A stretch of DNA of 64,000 nucleotides from Sabellastarte sp. h YS-2021 (GCA_964017235.1 OZ024933.1:57704255-57768254), one strand, 5' to 3'. Shown: positions 11,127-23,084, counted from the stretch's first letter. Notes: generated by a model not told the origin, from the letters alone. Made by a program: numbers and translations.

Positions 11127-11510
11127 GGTCTTTTATATTCTTATCTGTATAATGTATTCCATTATTCTATGTACCCCAATCTCATTTTCGGATGGCAAAT
11201 GTAATGAGATCTAGGCCTAGGGCTCTATTTTAGCAGTGATGCCCTTATGGGCTCTCCGTGAGTGAGCTCGGCTGCACTCTCTTCTCTCAGAACATCAAGA
11301 CAGTGTCCGTACTGTCATTCCCTCAATTCTGGTTTTTGGCTACTTACAGACCCAACCGTAAACCTGGGGTGCTGTAATAGGGACTTAGACTGGCATTTTG
11401 GACAATATTTGATTTAAAAAAATTCTATTTCTGGTAATTCTAAATTCAAGAAAAATAACAATGTTTTCTCCAGTCTCAGCTGTAATCCCGCCACCGGGCA
11501 GTTGAATTCA

Positions 11511-11613
11511 GCACTCAATCCCACATGGTAAGCTATTGTAGCGCAATAAAATTGAAAATTTTAATTACATAAATGTAGCTTTTATAAGCTACAAGCTTAC
11601 CATGTAGGACTGA
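11511..11613. repeat. Internal complementary region (ICR) of DIRS A
   Basis: Bases 11511-11554 are the complement of the left end (5155-5195). Bases 11552-11613 are the complement of the right end (11801-11864). The two complements abut, which is the template structure used to join the ends of DIRS cDNA. Confidence 0.9.
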
Positions 11614-11661
11614 GGAAAGTCCCACCATACCTCCCTGCTGTATTCCAGCTGAGGGGGTATG

Positions 11662-11864
11662 GACTAAAATTACCACGAGAGAAGAAGGTCGAATTACTGA
11701 ACGACACTGCTAGGGTACATACTAAACCACGGACTCGGCCAACTGCAATGGTTATTTTTCTTAATCGTTGGCTGGAGTCCAGCGGCCTCCGAATAAAGCA
11801 CTCAGTCCCACATGGTAAGCTTGTAGCTTACAAAAGCTACATTTACGTAATTAAAATTTTCAAG
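11662..11864 (+). repeat. Right inverted terminal repeat of DIRS A
   Basis: It is the inverted copy of the left terminal repeat, followed by a right-end-specific tail (agcttgtagcttacaaaagc to aattaaaattttcaa). That tail is complemented only in the ICR. Confidence 0.9.
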
Positions 11865-12686
11865 TTAATCAGTTTGTATCAGGTAAGGTGTAAATAATTA
11901 TTTGGGAAACTTGCAAAATGTTAGCTGTGATATAAGAAAGACAGTGTATAATTGTATCAGTGTTGGTGTCATAAAGAAATGTAACATTTGTGAATTTTGC
12001 CACAATAAGTGAAAGTCAGGAATTGACCCAGGTGAGGAAACACCCCCTTTCTACCTTGGCTTGAATGAAATTCCTTAATACATATTTGTGATTTTTACCT
12101 CCGCCATGGAGGTTATGTTTTTGAGTGTGTTTGTCTGTTTGTCAGTGTTTGCTATTTTTCCAAAACTACTGAACATTTGGAAAAATTTTTATGTTGATTA
12201 TTATTGTGATTTGTGATTAAATTTGGGGAAAGGGCCATTTCATACTCGGGATACAAATAAATTCCAAATGTACAAATGTCCCATTTTAACTGAATTTTCA
12301 GTGAATTTCTTTTGTGTTCAACATTATACCAAAAGTAATTAATCAATTTTTATAATAAATTTTTTTTTGTAGGTAGGACCTGACTCAAAGGAAGAAGTGA
12401 ATCAAATTTGGGAAAGATCTGTATCATATTCTGGGCACAATAGAATCGTAAATGTTCTGTCTCCTTTTCACTGTACAAATCTAGTTTCATGCTATTCAAT
12501 TATGAGGGTTAAAATGAAAAAGCAGTATTTAGGTGAACTTATAATAATATGGGAATACTCAGCTGTCTTGGCAGAGGTATGTTCTCCAGGAGTGCCTTCT
12601 AGTTGTGGTTTACACTAGGCCTCTGCTCCACAATGATGTTAACTTGACATGAACTTTGATTGTATCTTACAAGCAGGTCATACAGT
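11865..12686. other. Intergenic with one dispersed repeat header
   Basis: At about 12096-12180 the phrase acctccgccatggaggttat, then repeated tgtttgtc and ccaaaactactgaac, resembles widespread invertebrate repeat headers. No gene was recognised. Confidence 0.4.
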
Positions 12687-12920
12687 TAGAGTAAGAAATC
12701 TAAAATTCGCCAGGAATCTAAAATTCGCCACCTCTAAAACCTTAGTTAAATTTATGAAGAAAATGATGATTTTGTCTAAAAATTGGTATTTTTCAGTTCA
12801 AAAAGCCTTAATTTACTATACATTCAGCAAATCTCACCACAATTCATTTACAGTATTTTATTAGTATTTTCACATGTGGCGAATTTCAGATATGTGGCGA
12901 ATTTTAGATTTCTTACTCTA
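12687..12920. mobile_element. MITE family 1, copy 2
   Basis: It has the same 25-bp perfect inverted ends and interior as 624-852, with a small internal insertion (cagtatttta). It is flanked by TA. Confidence 0.85.
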
Positions 12921-13001
12921 TGTGCTGGCCTCATGAGCCACATGTAAAGCCCAAAGAATTTAACTCTTCAGGGCTTGTTTGTGGTTGAATGTTTTTCGTA
13001 T

Positions 13002-13524
13002 TTTAAGCCTCTCTTACATCCCATCGGACATGCATGTACATCCTGCTTTCAAAGAAAAATCGCCTAATTTGCAAGGGACACTTAAGCCACATGTGAGATT
13101 TTATAACAGAATATCAAGGTCGCAGACACCCCGCAATGAAAATTGGCGTGCACATTATTCTCTGCGTGCTCGCAGCATGGCTACAAATGCATTCATATCT
13201 GAAGAGTAACTTAAGAGAGATGTAGGCACGTGCATTCTCCTTACTAGTGTTGTAGGTTCTCCCCATTTACTTACATTGTTTGCACGTGCTGTAAGATACA
13301 CTCACGTGTACCTTGCATGTATATAAACCCACTGTACGACCTGTAACTAGTAGCAGTCTGTTCTTTGATCTTCAAGTTGTGACACTGTTGTTGGTAGAAT
13401 ACACCTTGTTTGCACGTGCAAATCTCTACTACACCACTACCAGGCTATGTTCATATTTTTCAACAATATTTGCAGCACACTTACTTATGTATACACGTAC
13501 GATGGGATGTAAGAGAAGCTTTAG
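13002..13524 (+). mobile_element. MITE family 2, copy 1 (0.52 kb)
   Basis: The ends are aagcctctcttacatcccat and, at the other end, gatgggatgtaagagaagct. The interior is rich in cacgtg-type motifs. The inverted second copy at 62534-63037 matches along the whole length, which fixes both boundaries. It is non-coding. Confidence 0.85.
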
Positions 13525-13562
13525 TAATATTCATTGGGTTTCATAAGTGTACGTAAATCAGT

Positions 13563-13760
13563 TTTTATTGCGTTAATACATCCTATCCAATGGACAATTG
13601 CTAATCCGGTCGGCGCAGACCGGCCCGCCAAACGCCAGAAAAAGACGTCCTGTGTTGCCACCGGCTGGCCGGTCCGTAGTACTGTGCACTCCCCAGATGG
13701 CGCCTCGTACTTCCTTCCTGTCTAGACAACCTGACGTCATAGCATCTTTTTCGTTTGGCG
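13563..13760 (+). repeat. Left terminal repeat of DIRS B
   Basis: It starts ttttattgcgttaatacatc and is the inverted complement of 17181-17357 from 13587 onward, with no mismatch noticed. Homologous left ends are at 18799 and 26051. Confidence 0.9.
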
Positions 13761-14194
13761 CGTGTACTGTGCAGACGTGTTTTCAACATCTCCAGATTAT
13801 TAAAAGAAAAGTGTGCTTTATGACGGATTTTGAACCTTTTATGTGGAGAGTTTCTTTGTAAAGTGTTACCAACTGGTCAAGCACGGATATACATTTAGAA
13901 ATCTGCTGGAAACGCTCCCTAGCTGACTCAATTTACTTTGATGATAGGGCAGTAATCGACGAGATATATGAAGGCAGCCATTTTGCTAGTTTCCTCCCAT
14001 TCAACCTTTGTGTTGTTAGGGGCAGATCAACAGTTTTGAGGAATTATGGATATACTTCTAACAGGTATTTTTATCCGTGTCTTTTGTTTGAATGTTTCAT
14101 CTATAACCTTCCAGCTACAGTCACCATAGAAACCTCTCCTAGTACTACACGAGAGCTTCAGTCTACATAGTTGAAAACTGTGAATGGAAGGAAA

Positions 14195-15050
14195 TCCCCA
14201 TCACAGGTGCATTCTTCAGAGCGCACTGGTACCGACTTCTCTGCTGTAAAGCATCAGTCACACCAGCCTAGCTCAAGTATTTTTTCATCAGAAGCAAGAG
14301 ATGAATTCTGCAGATTTCTTCAGAACACTCTCAGTCCCACCCTTATGGACCCGGCACTTGTGTCGGTAGTAAGGGCAGTGGATGGCCAGGAAACTGGTTT
14401 GAGTGTACAGCCGGCTGAGAAGATGAACCGACTTCAGACCGGCCAGGAATATCATCTTCAGAGTGCACTGGCCCAGGCTTCCCTGCTTTTAAAGCAACAG
14501 CCGGCCGGCCAGCTAAAAGAACGCAACCTCTGACGTCATATCCAGTCAGCCAATCGCGTGTCTTCACGAAACTGGTCACGTGTTTTCACCGACCAGTTAC
14601 GAAGTTTATCACGGAATTCACCGAACAAGAAGGTCGGTAGTACGTTCTTTGCACTCACGTCTACTGTGATTCCAGTTTTAGTTCCGGTAATCCACCTCCA
14701 GCGTACTGATACAGATTTCTCTGCTACAGACATCAGTCGACCAGTAAGCTTACGTTTACTGGGATATAAGGAAAGAACTCGTCTAGTGAGGGCATCTCCC
14801 CGAAGTTGGTCACGTGATTCACCGACCAGGTCACGAAGCTGATCGTCATCTCTCATCAGCCAATCACGTTGTCCCTCCGACCAGCAAGCTGGTCACGTGA
14901 TACACCGACCAACATTTGTTTCTAAATATAGCTCACAAGGGCTTTCCCAGCAACTGTCAAACCTACAATTAAGACGTGCGTTCAAGAAATACTTTTATTA
15001 ATGGAGGAAACCTACAGCCAGCTGAATTCAACACAAAATATAGTTGTAAA
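14195..15050. repeat. Non-coding 5' internal region of DIRS B with degenerate direct repeats
   Basis: Motifs such as cttcagagcgcactggtacc, aagcatcagtc and tcacgtgattcaccgacca recur here. They recur again in B2 (19465-20330) and C (26690-27250). Open frames in this region are not conserved between copies, so it is probably regulatory or structural. Confidence 0.55.
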
Positions 15051-15054
15051 ATTG

Positions 15055-15585
15055 CTTTAGCAATGGGTTACAGAGTGCACCGACTACACAGCCTTCTACC
15101 CTTGCCTCAACAACTAGTTACAGAGTGTACCGACCTGTACCGGCTACACAGCCTTGTACAATTGCCTCAACAACTGGTTACAGAGGGTACCGGCTGGTAC
15201 CGGCTATACAGCCTTGTACAATTGCCTCAACAACTGGTTACAGAGGGTACCGGCTGGTACCGGCTATACAGCCTTGTACACTTGCTTTAACAATTGGCTA
15301 CATATGGTTTCAACCTACCGATTACAAGTCTACCGGCAGGGTACTGGCTACACAGTCCTTACTGTACAGTTTTTCACCCAACTGGTTACATAAACTGACT
15401 AAATATAGACCAGTGGCTGTCTAAATTCGTTGCTGACCCCAGCCTGCCAGTTTTTTGCCAGTTACAGTTTTTATTACTGGCTACAACTGGTTACAGAGTG
15501 TACCGGTTGGTACTGGCTACACAGCCTAGTACACTTGCTTCAACAACTGATTACAAGGTGTACCGGCTGGTACTGGCTACACAGC
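15055..15585 (+). repeat. Minisatellite of about 60 bp, DIRS B
   Basis: Units contain aactggttacagag(t/g)gtaccgg, ctacacagcc and ttgtacaattgcctcaac. About eight degenerate units precede a 22-A run. The same core unit occurs in the equivalent part of B2 and C. Confidence 0.8.
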
Positions 15586-15607
15586 CTAAAAAAAAAAAAA
15601 AAAAAAA

Positions 15608-16665
15608 AAATCTCATTCGTCTCCTGGATAGCTTCCACTGAGACAGACCCAAAGGCCGGAGGGGAACCCCCTCCTGGAACCTCTCCCTGGTTTTTGCACC
15701 AGCTGACAAGGTTCATTTTGAACCAATTAAAGGCCTCCTTGAAGCATTTGACCTTCAAGGCAGTTTTCCTCTTCGCCCTGGGTTCGGGCAAGCGTAGAAG
15801 TGAGATACATGCTTGGCAAACAGCCCAGCACCATTGATGGTTATAGGTCACCCATTGTTTATAAATTGGGAAATTCACTTTTCGACATCAGTAAGGACGA
15901 AAATCTCGTTCGTCTCCTGGATAGTTTTCTCAGAGACAGACCCAAAGGCAGGAGTGGCATACCCTCCTGGAACTTCTCACTGGCCGTGCACCAGCTAAGA
16001 CTCCATTTGATCCAATCAAGGAGGCCCCTTTGAAGCATTTGACCTTCAAGACGGTATTCCTCTTGGCCCTTGGGTCGGGCAAGTGCAAAATGAGATTCAT
16101 GCCTGGCAAAACTGATATATTGGACACCAATCCGATTGGTCAAGGTGTCCTTGTATCCATCACCCAGCTTTCTATCCTAGAATCAGCTGGCCATAGAGTG
16201 TCCAGTGTGGCCCCTGGGGTTATAACAGCCCTGGCCCCGATTCTGGATGGATCACTGAAGTCTGACAGGTCCCTCTGTCCAGTCAGAGCATTGCGCTACT
16301 ATTTGGACAGGACCTCAGACAGAATAAGGAGGTGGTTTTTGTCTCCTTTAAGAAAGGTTTTGACAAAGACATCTCGCCTGCTACTCTCTCCTCTTGGATC
16401 AAGCAGACTTGATCCTATGTTATGAGCTCTCTGACCAGGAGGCCCACACTTTACATCAGGTTAAAGCCCATGATGTCAGGGCCTTTGATGCTTCTCAGGT
16501 CTTCCAGTCGGGAGTTTCCTTAGATCCATTTTTGTCAGCCTGCCACTGAAGTCACATAATACCTTCACACAGTGCTTTCTGAAGGGTGTGGTTGGGCTGA
16601 CTCAGAGCTTTACCAATTGGGCTTGGTGTTCGGCTGCTCAGCAGAACCACAAGTGGCCCTTAGGT
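15608..16665 (+). pseudogene. Tyrosine recombinase remnant of DIRS B with internal duplication
   Basis: A first partial copy (15608-15822) begins right after an A-run and covers ISFVSWIASTETDPK to FKAVFLFALGSGKRRSEIHAW. A second copy (15823-16665) restarts with PSTIDGYR, repeats the same segment and continues to the AHDVRAF motif (near 16467). It then has CH followed by a stop where the other copies have CHW. Several frame changes are present. RT and RNase H are absent, so recombinase sequence follows directly on the minisatellite. Confidence 0.85.
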
Positions 16666-17026
16666 TGAGGAGATTTGTATATATGTACATAATGTAACAG
16701 TTCTACAAGCACTTACTATAAAATGTGATGTGCTTCCTTCGGGAGGTTTATTGGCCTTCTGGGACTGAACTCATCCCTCTCTTCCCCTACCTCAGAGCAG
16801 GTCTGTTAAAAAAAGGGGGGGGGCGATGTCGGTATAGCCCCCGGATAACCGGCTGTTGGCAACCGACCAAGGTCTTATAGGGTTTCCTGACCTTAGGATC
16901 AACCCAGGCCTGGGCCTATAGGTCTCCTGACGAAGTCAGCCTAGACCGTAGGTTAAAATTTGCTATTACTTGTGAGTTCACATAAGTCCCTAGTAACTTA
17001 CCCGCCGACCAAGCGGTAGTTATTCA

Positions 17027-17121
17027 GCAATTGTCCATTGGATAGGATGTATTAACGCAATAAAATTGCAAATTTAATAAGTAAATTAAATTTTTATAAG
17101 TTAATACCCTATCCAATGGAC
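17027..17121. repeat. Internal complementary region of DIRS B
   Basis: Bases 17027-17064 complement the left end (13563-13600). Bases 17066-17121 complement the right end (17342-17397). Confidence 0.9.
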
Positions 17122-17180
17122 ACACAAGACCCTCCCACCGACCCCGCTATCAGCTTACTAGGGGTCTAAGAGGTTTAGAC

Positions 17181-17397
17181 AACGAAAAAGATGCTATGAC
17201 GTCAGGTTGTCTAGACAGGAAGGAAGTACGAGGCGCCATCTGGGGAGTGCACAGTACTACGGACCGGCCAGCCGGTGGCAACACAGGACGTCTTTTTCTG
17301 GCGTTTGGCGGGCCGGTCTGCGCCGACCGGATTAGCAATTGTCCATTGGATAGGGTATTAACTTATAAAAATTTAATTTACTTATTAAATTTGCAAA
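17181..17397 (+). repeat. Right inverted terminal repeat of DIRS B
   Basis: It is the inverted copy of the left repeat plus the right-end tail aaaaatttaatttacttatt through aaatttgcaa. Confidence 0.9.
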
Positions 17398-17419
17398 TTT
17401 GTATTGAAGTAAGATGCAT

Positions 17420-17850
17420 TGGAAACAGCATGGACAGAGTTTCCAGCTATTCGTGGATGTTTAAAAAATGTTTGAAAAATCTGCTAACTCTTAAATGCTA
17501 GACTAAAATGTTCATGCCAGAGAGGTGAAGTAGGGGAACAGATTGGCTATATGGGGCTGCTCATTTTAACAAGTGCATCATTAAGATACAAGGTCTCCAT
17601 ATTAAGGATAAACTCATGAACTGAAATTCTAATGAACAACAACATGGACAGACTTTCCAGCTCTTAGCGGATTTTTAAAAATGTTTGAAAAATCTGCCAT
17701 GAGCTATCACATGCTAAACTAAAATGTACAATCTAGAGGATTGAAGTAAGGGAACAGAATGGCTGTATGGGGTGGCTCATTTTTAAAAGTGGACCACTGG
17801 GATACAAGGTCTCCATAAGGATAAACTTGTGGACTAAAATTCTGATATGA
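17420..17850. repeat. Two-unit degenerate tandem repeat, about 214 bp
   Basis: The phrases catggacag...tttccagct, aatgtttgaaaaatctgc and gatacaaggtctccat occur twice in the same order. There is no coding signal. Confidence 0.6.
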
Positions 17851-18798
17851 GTTGCTGTGAATGTATGGAACTGTGTGATCATACATAAGCATTACTTTTA
17901 AAAGGGGGCCTCCAGTGGCAAGTTTCAGATGTTGTGGCACATTTTGCACTTCTTACTTTGTATTGATATTTCAATATTAATCTGTAATGGTTCTGGGACT
18001 CAGTATTCATATTAAAAGTATGAATTTCAGTATAATTGTGTCCAACAAGTAGTTCTATGGGTTGTAACTAAAACATAAAATTAGTCATAGTATGTTTAAT
18101 TTAAAGAACACAATTTATCTTTTAGAGCTTTGTAATTACATTGTTTTATGACAGTTTTTTTGATAATTTTTAATATGATACAATAAAAAATAACGGATGA
18201 TATTGAAAGCAAAATTAGATATCGATATTGAAATGTCAATTTAGTACTCTAAATTATTGCACATATATGGTATTATGTATGCATGTTTTAACTCAGTATA
18301 TCAGAATATTATAATCTGGGCAGATTAAGATCAAACCTGTCGAAGGATATATGCTTAAGGGTTGAGAAGTTGTTTGTTCTGCTCTTGTAATCTCAAAATA
18401 CAGAAAATGGTTTACCTCAAGAAACTTCTCACAAGATATAATACATGTATCTTGTTACTTTAACTGATCTGTGGAATCAAATCAGAGTTTTATATTACTT
18501 TTTCTTTGTATTACTACATTTAAATAGTGTGAAATTGAATTTTTTGTTTATGTAAGGAACTAATTTGTCTATACATATTATTATCAATAGTGATTCGTAT
18601 ATAGTTACTTGTATATCCCATTACTTATCCAAGTACTAATGCAAGTTGCTGAGAGTGGTATTTACAAATTTTCAATTGTTCTTTTGTTTTGTTTGATGTT
18701 TGTTTGATGTCATATTTTTATACAGACATTGCATTTCTTAGTGGCTTCAGGATAATACACTTGTTGTTTGCAGTTACTTGTAGTTAATGCAAAATAGA
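17851..18798. other. Intergenic, nothing recognised
   Basis: AT-rich sequence between two DIRS copies, with no exon or repeat boundary identified. Confidence 0.5.
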
Positions 18799-18995
18799 TT
18801 TTATTGCGTTAATACATCCTATCCAATGGACAATTGCTAATCCGGTCGGCGCAGACCGGCCCGCCAAACGCCAGAAAAAGACGTCCTGTGTTTCCACCGG
18901 CTGGCCAGTCCCAGTACTGTGCCTTCGCCAGGTGGCGCATGGTATTTACTTCCTGTTTAGACAACATGACGTCATAGCATCTTTTTCGTTTGGCG
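18799..18995 (+). repeat. Left terminal repeat of DIRS B2
   Basis: It is homologous to 13563-13760, with substitutions in the middle (cagtcccagtactgtgcctt) and otherwise close identity up to the gacgtcatagcatctttttc block. Confidence 0.85.
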
Positions 18996-19464
18996 CGTGT
19001 ACTGTGCAGACATGTTTTTAACATCTTTAGAGTTTTTAAAGGAAAAGTGTGCATTATGATGGATTTTCAACCTTATTTGCTATAATTTGGTGAAGAAGTG
19101 TTATCTACTTTTCATGCACGGATATACATCAAGAAATCTGCTGGAAACGCTCCCTAGTAGATTCACTTTAGTGTTGATGATAGGGCAGTAATCGACGAGA
19201 AATATAAAGGCAGCCATTTTGCTAGTTTCCTCCCATTCAACAATTGTGTTGTTAGGGGCAGATCGACAATATTAAGAAAAATAATGGAGATACTACTTAC
19301 AAGGTAATTTTATCTGTGTCTTTGTTTGAATGTAACTGCTGTATCCTTCCAGTTACAATCACCATAGAAACATTTTTTCTAGTACTACAAATAAAATTCA
19401 CGGAAAACTTCAGTCTACGTAGTTTTGAACAATGTAAATAGAAGGAATTCCCCAAGAGGTGCAT

Positions 19465-20665
19465 TCTTCAGAGCGCACTGGTACCGACTTCTCTGCTGTA
19501 AGGCATTAGTCACACCAGCCAGCTCAAGTATTTAGTGTCTTTCATCAGAAGAATGAGAGGCAGACTCCAGTTAATCTTCAGAGCGCACTGGTACCGACTT
19601 CTCTGCTGTAAAGCATCAGTCACACCAGCCTAGCTCGAGTATTTAGTGTTTTTTCATCAGAAGCAAGAGATGCATTCTTCAGAAATCTTCAGAGCGCACT
19701 GGTCCAGATTTCTTTGCTGTAAAGCATTAGTCGACCGGCAAGCTCCAGTTCAGCCGACCTCTCAATAGAAGGTGATATCAGTCCCTCCCTTGCAGACCCG
19801 GCTTTGTGGTCGGTAGTGGGGGTTGTGGATGGCCAGTTCTTTGGTTTTATCACAAAATGAAGAATTTCATCTACACATCTACAGAGCGCACTGGTCCAGG
19901 CTTCTCTGCTTTTAAAGCGTCAGCCGACCAGCCAGCTCAAAAGAACGCGACCTCTGACGTCATCTCCACGAAGCTGGTCACGTGGTTCACCGACCAAGTC
20001 ACAAAGCTGATCGCGTGATTCACCGACCAGGAAGGTCGGAAGTGCATTCTTCAGAACTCGCGTCTACTGTGATTTCAGTCCCTGCCTTGCAGACCCGGTC
20101 TTGTTGGTAGTTGGGTTTTGTGGACAGTCAGAATACTGTAAAGTTGCAGGTTAAGTATCACACAAAGAACGCAACCACTGACGTCATCTTCAATCAGCCA
20201 ATCGCGTGTCCTTCCGACCAGCAAGCTGGTCACGTGACACGCCGACCAACAATTGCTTCTAAAAATAGCTCACAGGGGCTTTCCCAGCAACTCTCAAATC
20301 TACAAATAAGACGTGCGTTTAAAAGAAATACTTTATTAATGGAGGAAATGAGCAGTAAGCTGAATTCAACACAAAAGATAGTTGTAAACTTGCTTCAGCA
20401 ACTGGTTACAGAGTGTACCGACCGGGTACCGACTACACAGCCTTGTACAGTTGTTTCAACAACTGGTAACAGAGTGTACCGACCAGGTACCGGCTACACA
20501 GCCTTTGTACAGCTTATCCAACCCCAGCTGGTTACAGAGTCATCCGACCTAGTCCATTCGACTCTGTGTTGATTCTGGGGCAGGTAGACAGCTAGTATCT
20601 ACAAGATATGGCTTCAACCGACTGGTTACAGAGTCTACCGACCGGCCACACAGCTTGCTTCACAT
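19465..20665. repeat. Non-coding 5' repeats and minisatellite of DIRS B2
   Basis: Three copies of cttcagagcgcactggt followed by ctctgctgtaaagcat are spaced about 100 bp apart. After 20385 come degenerate ctggttacagagtgtaccga units. The pattern matches that in B and C. Confidence 0.65.
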
Positions 20666-21604
20666 TAACTGGTTACAGAGCCTGCCTATTACCAACCAGC
20701 ACCAAGAATCACCAACCCAAAGGTCTTCTACCAGGTGGCCACTCCTCATCAGCAGCCTATTCACCGGCCTAAGACTGATGACAGGCCTAATAATGTATAG
20801 TCCCTGACAGGAAGTTTTTTCCTACACAGAAACTGCTTCAACCGGTTACAGAGCTCACCAACCGGTTACCGGCTATACAGTTTTCACTGAGCAGATTTGC
20901 TTCACACCAGCTGGGTACAGAGTCTACTGACTTGCCATCAGGTGCAATTACTGTCTTGCCCCTTTTCAATACTGGCTTCAGAGGACCGGAACCGACCGGC
21001 AGACCCACCTGGGGATCACCTAGTTAGTAGACCAGTAATTAAATTCAGTGGTCAGCCTAGCCTACCAGTTTACTGATTATAGAGTATCACAGGCTACAGA
21101 GAATTACTATAGCCAGAAATTGCTGGTTACAGAGGAAACAAATGGCCAAAAATTGCTGGTTACTGAGAAAACAAATGTTTTTTTTTGAACAGCAAGAGAA
21201 AAGGTGGTCCACACTCAAACAAGCTTTGATTGTGTCCGGTCAGGGGTCAGCCATCATACAAATGACAATATGTACATTCTCCACCTTACAGGCGACTGGC
21301 CCGGGGCCAAGAGTCTATAAAATGTGAAGAGTTGTGTCACCCCCACTGGACTGGACCACAGCAATAACAGATGGACCTTTAACTGGTTTTCATTGTCACC
21401 AGGCCAGACCAGTGTCTGGAGGGACAGAAAATGTTTGTCAGACTACCAAATATCCCAAATGTGGCATACAGTCTGCCTATAGGGTCCAGACTAAATCCGT
21501 TTTGGGAACTTAGCGAGCCTTGGGGGCTGGAACCTAGGTAGTACAAATGTTGAAGGAGGGCTAAATCTTTGGGCTTCTTCAACCTTTCTTGGTTCCAAAA
21601 CACA

Positions 21605-23010
21605 CAACCATTGGAGACCTAGTCTAGATCTGAGCAACCAAACCTTTCGGAGACCATCAGGACCACCCTCCAACAAGGGGAGTGGGTTACCTCAATAGAT
21701 TGCAGGGCCACCTACTTCCATATACCAATACAGGAACAGTCCAGGAAATATCTGAGATTTAATGTCCAGGGTCGGACATACCAGTTCAAAGCACTGCCTT
21801 TAGGTCTGTCCACAGCACCCATGGAGTTCACTGTAGTAGCAGAAGAGTTGAAACTGATGGCCATACACAAGGGTAAAAGAATCCACCAGTACCTAGCCGG
21901 CTAGTTGGTGAGAGCCAAATCACACCAGGCTTGTCTCCAGAATACTCAAGATCTAGTGAAAATATGCCAAGAACTAGGTTGGCGGGTGAACTTGGGGAAA
22001 TCGGAACTGGAATCCAAACAAGTCAGATCTGGCCGGTTCCGACCAACAGCGGACCGGTGGCAGAGCCTCCAGGACAAAATACTGGAACTGCTATCCCTAC
22101 CGGCCTGGCAGCTTATTACCTTGATAGGTTTACTAACAACCACAGAAAAGCAAGTTCACCTAGACCGACTTTCATATGAGACCCATACAGTGGCATCTCC
22201 AAAACAACTGGAAGGTACCAGAGTCACTAGAAAAGGTGTTTCCAATACCAAGGTACTTGCACCCACACCTACAGTGGTGGCTGCAAGAGGACAATGTCCT
22301 TACAGGCTAACCATTACACCTAATAAACATGCTCTGCAAATCTTTACAGACACATCAGCAGAAGGGTGGGGCGCTCACTTAAATGAACGCACTGCAAGAG
22401 GAACCTGGTCCCTTCCAGAAAGCAAGCTGCATATCAATTACCTAGAACTCAAGGCAGTCTTTCTAGCCATAAAAGAGTTCCAAGACCTCTGCCTACACAA
22501 GTTGGTACTTGTAGCAACAGACAACACCACAGTGGTGTCATACATAAACAAGGAAGGAGACATGAGGTCGGGCCCACTTTGTGCTTTACTATGGGGAATC
22601 TTGACCTGGTGCACCAGAAATCAAGTAACTCTCAAAGCCCGACACATTCCAGGCCAGCTGGATGTGGTAGCAGACAAGCTATCCAGGCTAGGCCAGACCA
22701 TCCAGAGTGGTCTCTCCTTCAGGAGGTTTTCCAAGCAATATGCAGCATGTGGCACCGGCCTCAACTAGACCTATTTGCCACGTGGTTCAACAAGTTGCCT
22801 CTGTTTGTGTCACCGGTACCAGATCCCCTGCACTCAGTCTGCCATGGGAGGTACTGGATGCATATGCCTTCTCACCAGCAGCCATCTTGGGCCAAGTGGT
22901 GGAGAAGTTGCAGGACTCCCCATGCAAGAGAATCATTCTGATTGCACCGGGGTGGCCCAACATACCTTGGTTTTTGGGACCTAGTGGCAATGTCCAATCA
23001 GATCCCAGTG
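21605..23010 (+). pseudogene. RT-RNase H-MT-like remnant of DIRS B2
   Basis: RT begins partway, with LDLSN near 21625, then QGEWVTSID and the LPLGLSTAPMEF region. The YLDD site reads YLAG followed by TAG at 21902-21904, so the catalytic aspartates are lost. From 21905 a 287-codon frame is open through the RT thumb and a complete-looking RNase H: FTDTSAEGWGAHL, NYLELKAVFLAIKEFQ, VATDNTTVVSYINKEG and ARHIPGQLDVVADKLSR. The MT-like block follows in shifted frames (LDLFAT, YAFSPAAILGQVVEKL, LIAPGWP). The N-terminal third of RT is missing or unrecognisable. Confidence 0.85.
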
Positions 23011-23084
23011 AGCCTGTCTTACTTGCCCAACCTGTTAACTCAGCCCTTCAATCAGATCCCTCACAGAAATCTGACAACCTAAAT

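Larger units (their letters stand above)
5155..11864 (+). mobile_element. DIRS-like retrotransposon A (family a), near complete
   Basis: This 6.7-kb element has the layout: left terminal repeat, gag-like ORF, RT-RNase H-MT-like ORF, tyrosine recombinase ORF, internal complementary region, right inverted terminal repeat. Left and right repeats are inverted and differ by only a few bases over about 140 bp. The ICR contains the complement of both outermost ends joined together, the defining trait of DIRS1-type elements. No target duplication is seen, as expected for recombinase integration. A 261-bp foreign insertion sits at 9144-9404. The gag and RT frames carry stops and frameshifts, so the copy is dead except perhaps for its recombinase frame. 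Confidence 0.95.
13563..17397 (+). mobile_element. DIRS-like retrotransposon B (family b), internally deleted
   Basis: This 3.8-kb copy has intact ends and ICR, but its body lacks any recognisable gag or RT. Only recombinase fragments remain (15608-16665). The left repeat (13587-13760) and right repeat (17181-17357) appear identical over about 170 bp. A non-coding 5' region contains repeated ggtaccgacttctctgctgt and a minisatellite at 15055-15585. B also preserves the empty version of the site where DIRS D entered copy C (16731-16750). Confidence 0.9.

Noticed and set aside
5155-11864. An endogenous retrovirus or LTR retrotransposon
   Set aside because: There are no direct LTRs, protease or DDE integrase. 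Inverted ends, an ICR and a tyrosine recombinase identify DIRS.
14171-14860. Overlapping 80-120-codon frames on both strands in DIRS B
   Set aside because: Not conserved between B, B2 and C and lacking domain resemblance; repetitive non-coding 5' region.
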